NCBI GenBank assembly: GCA_020860715.1
Contig: JAJBTU010000038.1
Span: 112,969-176,968, forward strand
Source of the DNA: Clostridiales bacterium
GTDB taxonomy: Bacteria > Bacillota > Clostridia > Lachnospirales > Lachnospiraceae
Length of the DNA: 64,000 nucleotides
Direction of reading: 5' to 3'
The notes under the pieces were generated by a model. That model searched no databases and was not told the origin of the DNA. It was given only the letters and a program-made list of their open reading frames with translations. Each line of letters starts with the position of its first letter. The stretch's first letter is position 1. Shown here one piece after another: positions 7,348 through 16,207 of the stretch. The translations under genes were made by a program, and so were the position numbers.

Positions 7348-9018
7348 ATGAGTATGAAAAAGGGAACTGGAGGTTTGCTGAAACGGATCGTGCGTTTGCT
7401 GATCACAGCGGTTCTGGGAGGCATCTATTTTTACGTGATGCTGCCTCCGATCAACCTGAAATCGATGGAATTCTGGCTGTTTTTGTTTGTTCTGCTGGTG
7501 ATTTATATTGTGATTACGGCAGTATCGTCGGGAATGAGCATTACACGCAGCGGGGTGACGCTGCCGCAGGGCGTACTGTGGGCAAACTGCAAAATCCCGC
7601 TGATCCTGGCTGTGCTTCTGATTCTGGGCTCGGCCATTGGCGGTATTGTTTCTTCGGAGATTTTCCATGCGGCTGCCTACTACAATCTGCTGGACGTGCA
7701 GACCGGCGATTTTACGGAGGAAGTGGCGGAGATTTCCTATGATAAGATCCCGATGCTGGATAAGGATTCCAGCGTGCAGCTGGGAAGCCGCGCGCTCGGC
7801 AATTTGAGCAGCAACAGCAGTCTGGTGTCGCAGTTTGAAGTGTCGGATGAGGAGTATTCGCAGATCAATTACCAGAATAATCCGGTGCGCGTGGCTCCGC
7901 TTCTGTACGGCAACATTATCAAATGGTTCAACAACCGCGCGGATGGTCTGCCGGGCTACATCATTGTCAATATGGTGACGCAGGAGGCGGATCTGGTGCA
8001 GCTCGATGAGGGAATGAAATATTCGACCGGCGAGCATTTTGGCAGAAACATCTACCGGCTTCTGCGGTTCCGCTATCCGACCATGATGTTCGGCGATGTA
8101 AATTTTGAGATTGATGAGGACGGAACGCCCTGGTGGGTATGCTCGCGCACGGTGCACAGGATCGGCCTGTTTGGCGGCGAGGACACGGAGGGTGCGGTGC
8201 TGGTAAACGCGATCACGGGAGAGAGTACCTATTATACGGAAGTCCCGACCTGGGTGGACCGCGTCTACTCCGCGGATCAGCTCGTGGCGCAGTATAATTA
8301 TCACGGCACGCTGGTCAACGGCTGGATCAATTCCTGGCTGGGCCAGAAGGGCATCACGACGACCTCGGACGGTTACAACTACATTGCGATGAACGATGAT
8401 GTGTATCTGTATACCGGCGTGACCTCGGCGGGAAATGACGAGTCCAACGTGGGCTTTATCCTGGTAAATCAGCGCACGAAGGAAGCGCGCTACTACAACA
8501 TTACCGGCGCGACGGAGTATTCCGCGATGTCTTCCGCGGAGGGTGCGGTGCAGCATCTGGGTTACGCGTCGACGTTCCCGATCCTGCTGAATATTTCCGA
8601 CGAGCCGACTTACTTTATGTCCCTGAAGGATTCAGCGGATCTGGTAAAAATGTACGCGATGGTAAATGTCTCCGACTACCAGATCACGGCGACGGGCAGC
8701 TCGGTGGCCGAATGCCAGTCGAATTATGAAGAACTGCTGGTCGAGAACGGGATTAAAGTGACAGACCCGGTGGAACTCATTGACGCTGAGACAGATATTG
8801 TCACAGGCACGATTACGGATATCCGCTCCGCAGTCGTGGACGGCAATACGATGTTTTATTTCTCCCTCGGCACGGAGGATTACTATGTGGTATCTGCGGC
8901 GGACGATTCAGACGCGGTGACTTACGATGTGGGAGATGAAGTCGCGATCACGTATTATGTGGATGAGGAGAGCACGATCCTGACCGGTATCTCGATCGAG
9001 GACGCGGCAGGGATATAG
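7348..9018 (+). CDS. Membrane protein with large extracellular domain, unknown function
   Basis: I do not recognise this family. From ATG 7348 (GAAAGGA at 7334-7340) the protein has 556 residues; an ATG at 7354 and an upstream ATG at 7303 are alternatives. Three hydrophobic helices lie near residues 12-32, 41-58 and 82-102. They are followed by about 450 soluble residues rich in Asp, Tyr, Thr and Gly, as in extracellular domains. The last 100 residues (DIVTGTITDIRSAVVDG onward, ending in alternating beta-like segments) could be a small OB- or SH3-like barrel. It sits in a predicted transcription unit between MATE and DUF554 genes of the cobalamin block. No catalytic motif was seen. Confidence 0.6.
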   Translation: MSMKKGTGGLLKRIVRLLITAVLGGIYFYVMLPPINLKSMEFWLFLFVLLVIYIVITAVSSGMSITRSGVTLPQGVLWANCKIPLILAVLLILGSAIGGIVSSEIFHAAAYYNLLDVQTGDFTEEVAEISYDKIPMLDKDSSVQLGSRALGNLSSNSSLVSQFEVSDEEYSQINYQNNPVRVAPLLYGNIIKWFNNRADGLPGYIIVNMVTQEADLVQLDEGMKYSTGEHFGRNIYRLLRFRYPTMMFGDVNFEIDEDGTPWWVCSRTVHRIGLFGGEDTEGAVLVNAITGESTYYTEVPTWVDRVYSADQLVAQYNYHGTLVNGWINSWLGQKGITTTSDGYNYIAMNDDVYLYTGVTSAGNDESNVGFILVNQRTKEARYYNITGATEYSAMSSAEGAVQHLGYASTFPILLNISDEPTYFMSLKDSADLVKMYAMVNVSDYQITATGSSVAECQSNYEELLVENGIKVTDPVELIDAETDIVTGTITDIRSAVVDGNTMFYFSLGTEDYYVVSAADDSDAVTYDVGDEVAITYYVDEESTILTGISIEDAAGI

Positions 9019-9020
9019 AT

Positions 9021-9169
9021 ATTTTGTAACTATTCAGGACAGTACCTCGCACTTGCTGCGAGGTACGTATGAAAACATAAATATTACAAGGGAAAATCCC
9101 ATCGCGCAGCGATTTTAAATGGATTTTCCCTCGTAACGGTGAAGGTACTGAACAGTTACGATATTTTAT
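9021..9169. repeat. Nested palindromic repeat element (about 150 bp)
   Basis: Outer arms: TTTTGTAACTATTCAG with CAGTACCT (9021-9048) is inversely matched by AGGTACTGAACAGTTACG (9143-9160). Inside lie GTACCTCGCA/TGCGAGGTAC (arms at about 9042-9051 and 9057-9066) and GGGAAAATCC (9090-9099) with GGATTTTCCC (9121-9130), the latter enclosing ATCGC-GCA-GCGAT at 9101-9113. Shortened copies occur at 3588-3612 and 5054-5082, and a right-arm-like copy at 51478-51500. This fits a REP/MITE-like family that decays by internal deletion. Confidence 0.65.
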
Positions 9170-9188
9170 AGAAAGAGAATCAAAAACT

Positions 9189-9935
9189 ATGGTGGGAACA
9201 GGTACATTGATAAATGTGGCGGCGATTGTGGCGGGCGGCCTCATCGGCATGGTCGGGAAAAAACTGATGAACGACCGGCTGCAGGAGACGATGATGAAAG
9301 CCACAGGTCTCTGCACGATGTTTATCGGCATATCCGGGGCACTTGAAAAAATGATGACCATCAGCGACGGCGCTTTAAGCTCCGGCGGCTCGCTGATGGT
9401 GATCGTCAGCTTTGCGCTCGGCTCTTTGATCGGAGAAGGACTGAATATTGAGCAGCGGATCGAGACATTTGGAGAATGGCTGAAGCGTAAGAGCGGCAAT
9501 GCCAACGACAATTCGTTTGTCAACGCCTTTGTGACCGCTTCATTCACGGTCTGCATCGGCGCGATGGCGATCGTCGGTTCCATACAGGACGGCATGTCCG
9601 GCGACCCTACTACGCTGATGATGAAAGCCATTCTGGACTTTCTGATCATCATGGTGATGTCGGCTTCGATGGGAAAGGGATGCATTTTCTCTGCCATTCC
9701 GGTCGGCATCTTTCAGGGTTCCATTACGATACTGGCAAGCGCACTCTCCCCACTGATGACGGAGGGCGCTTTAGATGCCATCTCGCTGGTGGGCTCTATG
9801 CTGATCTTCTGTGTGGGCGTCAATCTGATCTGGGAACACAAGTTAAAAGTGGCAAATATGCTGCCTGCGATCGTGATCGCGGCGGTTTGGGGGGGGCGGT
9901 TGCATGAACATTCTGATCTTTGGCGGGACGATTGA
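9189..9935 (+). CDS. DUF554 family membrane protein
   Basis: A 248-residue integral membrane protein. Its opening MVGTGTLINVAAIVAGGLIG and later TASFTVCIGAMAIVGSIQDG are characteristic of DUF554 (YdfK-type) proteins, whose function is unknown. About six to seven hydrophobic segments are visible. The last residues as read (GGRLHEHSDLWRDD) do not belong to the family and overlap the next gene by 32 bases. They come from a run of eight G at 9889-9896. With seven G the frame would end in VWGAVA at a TGA (9905-9907) that overlaps the cbiJ start as ATGA, a normal coupled end. The true C-terminus is therefore probably the shorter one. Confidence 0.8.
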   Translation: MVGTGTLINVAAIVAGGLIGMVGKKLMNDRLQETMMKATGLCTMFIGISGALEKMMTISDGALSSGGSLMVIVSFALGSLIGEGLNIEQRIETFGEWLKRKSGNANDNSFVNAFVTASFTVCIGAMAIVGSIQDGMSGDPTTLMMKAILDFLIIMVMSASMGKGCIFSAIPVGIFQGSITILASALSPLMTEGALDAISLVGSMLIFCVGVNLIWEHKLKVANMLPAIVIAAVWGGRLHEHSDLWRDD

Positions 9936-12180
9936 GGGACGGCAGGTATCTGAATATCTCGTTGAACACCATATCAGACATACTGTCTGCGTGGCGACAG
10001 AATACGGAGAAGAAGTGCTGCGGACAGATGCCGATTCCGCATGGCGCACAATCCATCAGGGACGGATGGACATGGAGCAGATGCGGGCTTTCCTGCGGAA
10101 GAATCCTTTCGCACTGGTGGTGGATGCGACGCATCCGTATGCCGTAGAGGTGTCAAACAATATCCGCGAGGCGTGTGAGAAAGAGCAGGTGCCGTATGTG
10201 CGGTATTTAAGACCGGAAGGCGCGGCCGCGGTCAATGGGACGTCAGGTTCCGGCGATGAGAAAAACATCCGGACAATCTACGTAAACTCGACCACAGAAG
10301 CGGCTGAGTATCTGGAAGCACAAAAAGGCGGCATCTTTCTGACTACCGGCAGCAAGGAACTGCATGTATTTACCGAACACATATCTGACAAAAACCGCCT
10401 GTTCGCGCGCATCCTTCCATCCGCGGAAGTGATCGCGTCCTGCCGCCCACTCGGACTGGAAGGAAAGCAGATCTGTGCCATGCAGGGACCATTCTCTGCA
10501 GAGATCAATACAGCGATGCTGCGGCAGACACACGCCTCTTTTCTGGTGACAAAGGATACCGGTATCTCCGGCGGCTTCCCGGAAAAGCTGGAAGCGGTGC
10601 GGGAGTGTGGCATCACGGCGGTCGTTATCCGCAGACCGCAGGAGAGCGGAGCCGGATGGGAGGAAGTGCGGGCGAGAATTGAGGAAGTTCTGGCAGAAAC
10701 GGATGAGACAGCGGCAGAAGCTGAGGGGACAGCGGCAGATCCTGATCAGAGTCATTCTGACGGAAAAATGGATGCAGATGTTCAAACGCAAACAGAGAAA
10801 TATGGTAATGCAAAAAGTGAGCATGTTTCTGCCCGCCGCATCAGCTGCATTGGAATCGGCATGGGCACGCCCGAGACGATGACACGCGAGGCTGCCCGTG
10901 AGATCCGGGAAGCGGAGGTAATCTTTGGGGCAAAGCGGATGCTGGAATGCGCGCAGGCACTGTTGGACTCTTCTCTGACAGAACAGGCGGAAGCTGTCAG
11001 GATTTTGCAATCGAGAACTGTGGGACCGAATATAAGGACTCCGCAGATGGTCGCGGAATACAGCGCGTCGAAAATCCATGCCTGGCTGGAAGCACATCCG
11101 CAGGTACGGCGCGCTGCGGTCCTGATGTCCGGCGACGTCGGCTTTTACAGCGGCGCGCGCCAGATCGCGGAGACATTCCCGGCAGGAGAAGTTCATTATT
11201 ATTGCGGGATCTCTTCGGTCGTATATTTTGCGTCACAGATCCCCACATCCTGGCAGGACGCAAAACTTCTGAGCGCGCACGGAAAAGATCTGGCACTTGC
11301 CAATTATGTAAAAAAATATCCAAAGATTATTCTTCTGGTCAGCGGGAAAAACGATATTTCCCGCCTTTGCCGGCAGCTTGCGGACGGTGGCATGGGAGAT
11401 GTGAAGGTTACCGTCGGAGCCAATCTTTCCTATCCGGACGAGTGGATTGATACGGGAACTCCGGAGGAGTTTCTGGGCGATACTCTGGATGTGGAGCGGC
11501 ATCGGACGGAAAATGCAAAGCGGACACAGGCAGAAGGGAAAAATTCCTGCGCCGCGGCAGACCTGTATGTCATGATGGTGGAAAATCCGAAAGGCAGCCG
11601 GATCCTCACACCGGGGATCCCGGATAAAGCATTTGTGCGCGGCGATGTACCGATGACCAAAGAGGAGATCCGGGCGCTGTCTGTCGCAAAGCTGCGCCTG
11701 AAAGAGGATTCCATCGTGTACGATATTGGAGCCGGTACCGGTTCGGTATCTGTTGAATGCGCTCTGCTTTGCACTGCGGGTCAGGTCTACGCAATTGAGC
11801 GCAACCCGAACGGGACAGATCTGATCCGGAGAAACAGTCATGAGTTTGGAGTGGCCAATCTTTCCATCATAGAAGGGACCGCGCCGGAAGCGCTGCAGGA
11901 ACTGGCTGCTCCGACGCACGCTTTTATCGGCGGCAGTGCCGGAAATATGCGCGAAATCATAGAGGTTCTGCTAAAAAAGAATCCGGCTGTCCGCGTCGTC
12001 ATCAACACAGTCACGCTGGAGAGCATTGCGGAGGTTATGAACCTGATCCGCGGGATGCATCTTGCGGATGCCGACATCGTGCAGGTGTCCGTGTCAAAAT
12101 CCCGTTCCCTTGGGAACTATCACCTGATGACCGCACACAATCCGGTGTATATCATATCTTTCGGCGGGGAGAAGGCATAA
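9904..12180 (+). CDS. cbiJET: Triple fusion CbiJ-CbiE-CbiT (cobalt-precorrin-6A reductase / precorrin-6B/7 methyltransferases)
   Basis: A 758-residue fusion of three consecutive cobalamin enzymes. Residues 1-250 are CobK/CbiJ, the NAD(P)H-dependent cobalt-precorrin-6A reductase (MNILIFGGTIEGR at the N-terminus, VVDATHPYAVEVS near 77). A low-complexity acidic linker spans about 255-305. CbiE, the C5-methyltransferase of the tetrapyrrole methylase fold, runs from about 311 (CIGIGMGTPETMT) to 550. CbiT, the decarboxylating C15-methyltransferase with a Rossmann SAM site (VYDIGAGTGSVSVECALL), runs from about 573 to the end. CbiE-CbiT fusions (CobL) are common; addition of CbiJ is less so. ATG 9904 overlaps the likely end of the DUF554 gene, indicating coupled translation. 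Confidence 0.9.
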   Translation: MNILIFGGTIEGRQVSEYLVEHHIRHTVCVATEYGEEVLRTDADSAWRTIHQGRMDMEQMRAFLRKNPFALVVDATHPYAVEVSNNIREACEKEQVPYVRYLRPEGAAAVNGTSGSGDEKNIRTIYVNSTTEAAEYLEAQKGGIFLTTGSKELHVFTEHISDKNRLFARILPSAEVIASCRPLGLEGKQICAMQGPFSAEINTAMLRQTHASFLVTKDTGISGGFPEKLEAVRECGITAVVIRRPQESGAGWEEVRARIEEVLAETDETAAEAEGTAADPDQSHSDGKMDADVQTQTEKYGNAKSEHVSARRISCIGIGMGTPETMTREAAREIREAEVIFGAKRMLECAQALLDSSLTEQAEAVRILQSRTVGPNIRTPQMVAEYSASKIHAWLEAHPQVRRAAVLMSGDVGFYSGARQIAETFPAGEVHYYCGISSVVYFASQIPTSWQDAKLLSAHGKDLALANYVKKYPKIILLVSGKNDISRLCRQLADGGMGDVKVTVGANLSYPDEWIDTGTPEEFLGDTLDVERHRTENAKRTQAEGKNSCAAADLYVMMVENPKGSRILTPGIPDKAFVRGDVPMTKEEIRALSVAKLRLKEDSIVYDIGAGTGSVSVECALLCTAGQVYAIERNPNGTDLIRRNSHEFGVANLSIIEGTAPEALQELAAPTHAFIGGSAGNMREIIEVLLKKNPAVRVVINTVTLESIAEVMNLIRGMHLADADIVQVSVSKSRSLGNYHLMTAHNPVYIISFGGEKA

Positions 12181-12282
12181 AAGGTGACAGATGTGTCGGA
12201 CGCGGAACTGCCGGTTGACATATTTTTGGGGATAGCTTATGATAGGAAAAGTTGCGAAATACACTGGAAAGGGACAAATGAC

Positions 12283-13026
12283 ATGACAGGAAAGCTGTAT
12301 GGGATTGGCGTGGGACCGGGGGATCCGAAGCTGATGACCTATCTGGCGGTGGAGACAATCGAGAACTGTCCGGTGCTGGCGGTGCCGGCGGACGGTAAGG
12401 AGTCCGCGGTGAGTTATAGGATTGCGGCCGGCATTGTAAAAGGGCTGGATGAGAAGGAATGTCTGAATCTGTCGACGCCGATGACAAAGGATAAGGCGGT
12501 ATTGAACGCGGCTTATGAGAAGGCGGCGGAGCAGATTATCGGATATCTGGAGCAGGGAAAGGATGTCGCCTATCTGACGCTGGGAGATCCGACGATTTAC
12601 TGTACTTATATTTATGTTCATCGGATCGTGAAGGAGCGCGGCTATCAGGCGGAGATCATCAATGGCGTGCCGTCTTTCTGCGCGGTGAGCGCGAAACTGG
12701 GCGACAGCCTTGTTGACCGTTCTGAACAGCTTCATATCATCCCATCCACCTATGAGATTGAGGACGCGCTGGAGCTGCCGGGGACGAAGGTGCTGATGAA
12801 GGCGGCTTCCAAGATGCCGCTTGTAAAGAAGACTCTGCGCGAGAAGAACCTGAAGGGCATGATGATTGAAAACTGCGGGATGGATTCGGAAAAGTGCTAC
12901 ATGGACGTCGGGGAGATTCCGGATCAGCCCAGCTATTATTCGGTGATCGTGGTAAGAGAAAACGCGGATGCACCGGGCGATTCTGCAGACCGGATCATGA
13001 CCGCGCAGGATAAAATTCATGATTGA
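12283..13026 (+). CDS. cbiL: Cobalt-factor II C20-methyltransferase CbiL
   Basis: A 247-residue tetrapyrrole methylase that methylates C20 of cobalt-factor II/precorrin-2. It has the SAM-binding opening LYGIGVGPGDPKLMT and the LTLGDPTIYCTYIY loop typical of CbiL/CobI. The frame is open back to GTG 12184, but homology starts at the ATG at 12283, which has GGAAAGGGA placed correctly in front; the upstream part is unlikely to be translated. About 100 bases separate it from the fusion gene. Its last 8 bases overlap the start of an ABC ATPase gene (ATGATTGA), so the exporter is translated in step with cbiL. Confidence 0.9.
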   Translation: MTGKLYGIGVGPGDPKLMTYLAVETIENCPVLAVPADGKESAVSYRIAAGIVKGLDEKECLNLSTPMTKDKAVLNAAYEKAAEQIIGYLEQGKDVAYLTLGDPTIYCTYIYVHRIVKERGYQAEIINGVPSFCAVSAKLGDSLVDRSEQLHIIPSTYEIEDALELPGTKVLMKAASKMPLVKKTLREKNLKGMMIENCGMDSEKCYMDVGEIPDQPSYYSVIVVRENADAPGDSADRIMTAQDKIHD

Positions 13027-13846
13027 ACTGAAAAATCTGACGAAAAAATACGATGAATTTCTGGCGGTCGACCACCTGAACCTGCAGATTGAGACAGGCG
13101 AGTTTTTCGGTCTTCTGGGGCCGAACGGCGCGGGGAAAACGACGACGATCGGCATGATGTCCACGCTGCTTTTGCCGACCGAGGGAGAAGTCCTCATAGA
13201 CGGGGAGCGGCTGACCCGCCAGAACGCGCGCCTGAAGCGGAAGATCAGCCTGATCACGCAGGAATATTCCATGCGGCAGGATATGACGATGGATGAGATT
13301 ATGGAGTACCAGGGCCGCCTGTATTATATGCCGAAAAAAAAGATACGGGAGCGCTCGGAAGAACTTCTGGAGTTCTGCGGCCTGATCGATTACCGCAGGC
13401 GCACCGTGCGCAGGCTGTCCGGCGGTATGAAGCGCAAGCTGATGGTCTGCCGCGCCCTTCTGACGGATCCGGAGATTCTGCTTCTGGATGAGCCGACCGC
13501 AGGGATGGATGCGCTGGCGCGGCGGCAGATGTGGAATCTGCTGAAAAAGCTGAACGGGCAGAATCTGACGATCCTGCTGACAACGCACTATATGGAGGAG
13601 GCGGAAAGCCTCTGCGGCAGAGTCGCCCTGATGCTGGAGGGAAAGCTGGAGGAGACGGATACGCCCGGGCATATGATTGATGCGCTGGGGCGCTATGCGG
13701 TGGATCAGACGACAGAGGACGGGATCGAGAGCCGATTCTTTGAGAAAAGAGAGGATGCGATTGCGTATCTTTCGGGCTTAAGCGGAGAATCCGCTCTTCG
13801 GAATACGACGCTGGAGGATGTGTTCGTGCGCCGCGCCTCGCGCTGA
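13019..13846 (+). CDS. ABC-2 type transporter, ATP-binding protein
   Basis: A 275-residue ABC ATPase with Walker A GPNGAGKTTT near residue 36, the ABC signature LSGGMKRKL near 136 and Walker B LLLDEPTAGMD near 156. These are the motifs of DrrA/CcmA-type exporters. The start overlaps the cbiL stop by 8 bases. The partner permease follows 105 bases later. The position inside a cobalamin block suggests it may move a metal, a corrinoid or a lipid-linked product, but no substrate can be read from the sequence. The C-terminal 60 residues are the regulatory extension usual for this class. Confidence 0.88.
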   Translation: MIELKNLTKKYDEFLAVDHLNLQIETGEFFGLLGPNGAGKTTTIGMMSTLLLPTEGEVLIDGERLTRQNARLKRKISLITQEYSMRQDMTMDEIMEYQGRLYYMPKKKIRERSEELLEFCGLIDYRRRTVRRLSGGMKRKLMVCRALLTDPEILLLDEPTAGMDALARRQMWNLLKKLNGQNLTILLTTHYMEEAESLCGRVALMLEGKLEETDTPGHMIDALGRYAVDQTTEDGIESRFFEKREDAIAYLSGLSGESALRNTTLEDVFVRRASR

Positions 13847-13951
13847 ACTTCCAAACCGCAACAGGAGATTTTTGCGGCAAATAGCAGATTATAGCGGAAT
13901 TGTGATACGAAAACGGACAGCAGTGGAAATCATGACGGAAAGCGAAGTACA

Positions 13952-14683
13952 ATGGGAATCATAACGGTATTATGGGAAAAATGGGTGGAGTTCCGCCGGG
14001 ATTTTTACAAGATCACACTGGCGGCGATGATTGCACCTCTGATGTATATCCTGGTATTCGGCCTCGGAGTGCAGACGTTCTCCCACGGCGAATCCTATCT
14101 GGAATTTCTGATCCCCGGTGTGGTTGCACTGACAACGATGAACGGGAGTTTCAACGCGATCGCGCAGAATTTAAATGTCCAGCGGTTATATGAAAAAGCG
14201 TTTGATCAGGTCATGATCTCGCCGACGCCGCTGTGGCAGTTTGTGACGGGGCAGATCATCGGCGGCAGCCTGCGCGGTATGTATGCAGGCAGCGTGATCA
14301 TTCTTCTGGTCCTCCCGATCGGGACGGGCCTGCGCTTCAATGGCTGGTCTTTTCTGATCATGTTTTTAAACGGAGCTGTGTTTTCCACGATCGGTGTGGT
14401 CGTATCCTTTATTGCGACAAACCATGCGGATGTGCCGCGGTTTTCCAATTATGTGATCATGCCGATGTCCTACCTTTGCAACACCTTTTTTTCCACAGAC
14501 AGCATGCCGAACGGGCTGCGTCAGGTGGTGGGAGCCCTGCCGCTGTCGCAGACAAGCAGCATGCTGCGCAGCATAGCGGCCGGGGAAGCCTGGTCGTATA
14601 CGGGCATTCTGGTACTGCTGCTCTATCTGCTGGTGTTTGGGGCGGCAGCGTCCTGGTTTCTTTATAAAAAGAAGAATCTGTGA
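13952..14683 (+). CDS. ABC-2 type transporter, permease protein
   Basis: A 243-residue membrane protein with six predicted helices and the ABC-2 permease pattern: a short N-terminal cytoplasmic piece, a first helix near residues 22-42, and the central MISPTPLWQFVTGQIIGG segment at about 89-106 that couples to the ATPase. A positively charged YKKKNL tail ends the protein. It pairs with the ATPase in front to form an exporter. The start is preceded by GGAAAGCGA. The DrrB/NodJ-like class fits length and layout. Confidence 0.85.
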   Translation: MGIITVLWEKWVEFRRDFYKITLAAMIAPLMYILVFGLGVQTFSHGESYLEFLIPGVVALTTMNGSFNAIAQNLNVQRLYEKAFDQVMISPTPLWQFVTGQIIGGSLRGMYAGSVIILLVLPIGTGLRFNGWSFLIMFLNGAVFSTIGVVVSFIATNHADVPRFSNYVIMPMSYLCNTFFSTDSMPNGLRQVVGALPLSQTSSMLRSIAAGEAWSYTGILVLLLYLLVFGAAASWFLYKKKNL

Positions 14684-14780
14684 CGGGGAAAGTGCGCCGG
14701 CAAAAGTCACAGTGAAATACAGCAGGCAGCAGAGAACATGCGGCACTGAAGGAATATGCGTGGAGGAGCAGAGGGCACAG

Positions 14781-15392
14781 ATGAAGAAACAGAGAAAGAG
14801 AGCGGCGCAGGGAAAACAGCGCCCAGAATTACAGACGAATATGCGAAAAAATATGGCGTATAAGAAGGATCTTTTGTCAGCCCCGGGCCTGCTGATTGCC
14901 GCGCTGTTCTTTTCTTTTATGATGGTTCAGCCTTTGCGCGCGTCGGAGCAGACTGCGGACGGCGAATATGCGATAGAGGTCACTATGACCGGCGGCAGCG
15001 GAAAGGCCAGCATAGAGTCGCCCACGCTTCTGACGGTGGAAGACGGACAGCTTTACGCTCGCATTACCTGGAGCAGTTCGAACTATGATTATATGATTGT
15101 CGACGGGGAAAAATATCTGAATCAGAGTGAGGAGGATGCAAATTCTTCATTTACCATTCCGGTATCAGATCTGGATACGGACATCACTGTGACCGCGGAC
15201 ACGCTTGCGATGGGCACGCCTCACGAAATTGAATATGTGGTACATTTTTACTCAGAGACGCTTGGCAGCAAAAGCAGCCTCCCGCAGGAGGCTGCGAAAC
15301 GAGTGCTGGCCATGGCCGCCGTGATCATTGTAGCCGGAGGTATTCTGAACTATTTTGTAAAAAAAAGAGCCAGGCGGGATTTTACCGCCTGA
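14781..15392 (+). CDS. Cell-surface protein with NEAT-like domain
   Basis: From ATG 14781 (GGAGGAG upstream) the protein has 203 residues; an in-frame ATG at 14637 inside the permease gene is unlikely. A signal-type helix lies near residues 33-53. A single beta-rich domain follows (DGEYAIEVTMTGGSGKASI, then TWSSSNYDYMIVDGEKY and TPHEIEYVVHFYS). It ends in a membrane anchor and a basic KKRARRDF tail. Proteins of this make-up are often labelled iron transporter or NEAT-domain proteins in Clostridia. NEAT domains bind haem; with cobalamin genes around it, haem or corrinoid capture is a reasonable guess but is not shown by the sequence. Confidence 0.6.
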   Translation: MKKQRKRAAQGKQRPELQTNMRKNMAYKKDLLSAPGLLIAALFFSFMMVQPLRASEQTADGEYAIEVTMTGGSGKASIESPTLLTVEDGQLYARITWSSSNYDYMIVDGEKYLNQSEEDANSSFTIPVSDLDTDITVTADTLAMGTPHEIEYVVHFYSETLGSKSSLPQEAAKRVLAMAAVIIVAGGILNYFVKKRARRDFTA

Positions 15393-15412
15393 TCTCTGCG
15401 GCGCTTTCCTCT

Positions 15413-16012
15413 TCAGAAGCGCTGGAGTTCTTTCATTGCCTGTTCCTGATTTCGAAAAACGATTCCGTGAAAACCGAGCGCGCAGGCAGCGCGGATGTTT
15501 GCCGGGGAGTCGTCAAAAAATACAGATTCGTCCGGGCGGATTTCCGGGAATCGCTGCAGAAAAGACCGGAAGATCTCCGGCTCCGGCTTGATCTGGCCGA
15601 CCTCATAGGAAAACAGACCGCCGTGCAGAAAAGGCAGGAAATCCAGCGCGTTCTGCGTCCGCTCGGCTGTCCATCTCGAATAATTAGAGAGGTACCAGGT
15701 CTTGAATCCCTGCTCCTGCAGAGAGAGGATCCACGGAATGGCAAAGTCCCGTCTGCGGATGGTCGCGTCCGAGTGGTCAAATACCTGCAGCACATCCTCC
15801 CGGTCTTCCGGCAGGACAAGAGAGGCAAGAGTTTCGCGAAGCTGTTTTACCGGTATAACGCTGCGGTCAAATTCGTGCCAGATCGGGCCGTCAAAAGTGG
15901 CTTCGCGGATTCTCTTTTCCTTTTCAGGCGCGAAGCCAAAGCCTTTTAAATAAGTTTCTGAATCAAAATCAACCAGAACATTTCCAATGTCAAATATAAT
16001 ATTTTTAATCAT
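15413..16012 (-). CDS. HAD-family hydrolase (YihX-like phosphatase)
   Basis: A 199-residue HAD hydrolase. Motif I is FDIGNVLVDFD at the N-terminus, motif II WYLSNYS, motif III the Lys of KPEPEIF and motif IV FFDDSPANI. The DIGNV form of motif I and the helical cap are those of YihX-type sugar-phosphate (alpha-D-glucose-1-phosphate) phosphatases. The frame extends upstream to 16099, but the start is placed at ATG 16012 because the family begins there and the additional 29 residues look non-coding. It is divergent from cbiA and convergent with the surface-protein gene. Substrate is not certain. Confidence 0.75.
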   Translation of the reverse strand: MIKNIIFDIGNVLVDFDSETYLKGFGFAPEKEKRIREATFDGPIWHEFDRSVIPVKQLRETLASLVLPEDREDVLQVFDHSDATIRRRDFAIPWILSLQEQGFKTWYLSNYSRWTAERTQNALDFLPFLHGGLFSYEVGQIKPEPEIFRSFLQRFPEIRPDESVFFDDSPANIRAACALGFHGIVFRNQEQAMKELQRF

Positions 16013-16038
16013 CACAGGAATCTCTCTGTCTATGCCTT

Positions 16039-16066
16039 TCTGGCAGTTTGTCTGATGACTGCCAGA
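16039..16066. promoter_or_regulatory. Inverted repeat between the HAD gene and cbiA
   Basis: TCTGGCAG at 16039-16046 and CTGCCAGA at 16059-16066 form perfect 8-base arms 12 bases apart in the divergent intergenic region, just upstream of the HAD gene start. It could be an operator or a leader hairpin of the HAD mRNA. Confidence 0.4.
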
Positions 16067-16091
16067 GCCCATCATAACAGATTTTTGCGGA

Positions 16092-16120
16092 TTGTACAAG
16101 ACGCTGTTTTGTGGTATGCT
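16092..16120 (+). promoter_or_regulatory. Sigma-A promoter for cbiA
   Basis: TTGTAC at 16092-16097, a 17-base spacer and TATGCT at 16115-16120. It gives cbiA-cobT a transcription start separate from the genes before 15.4 kb. Confidence 0.55.
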
Positions 16121-16207
16121 GTCAGCGGAAAATAAGAACTGTCATACTGCGTCCGGCGGAAACTGCCGTATGCAAAGAACGGGAAAACCGGAAGGGAGAC
16201 CACATAT

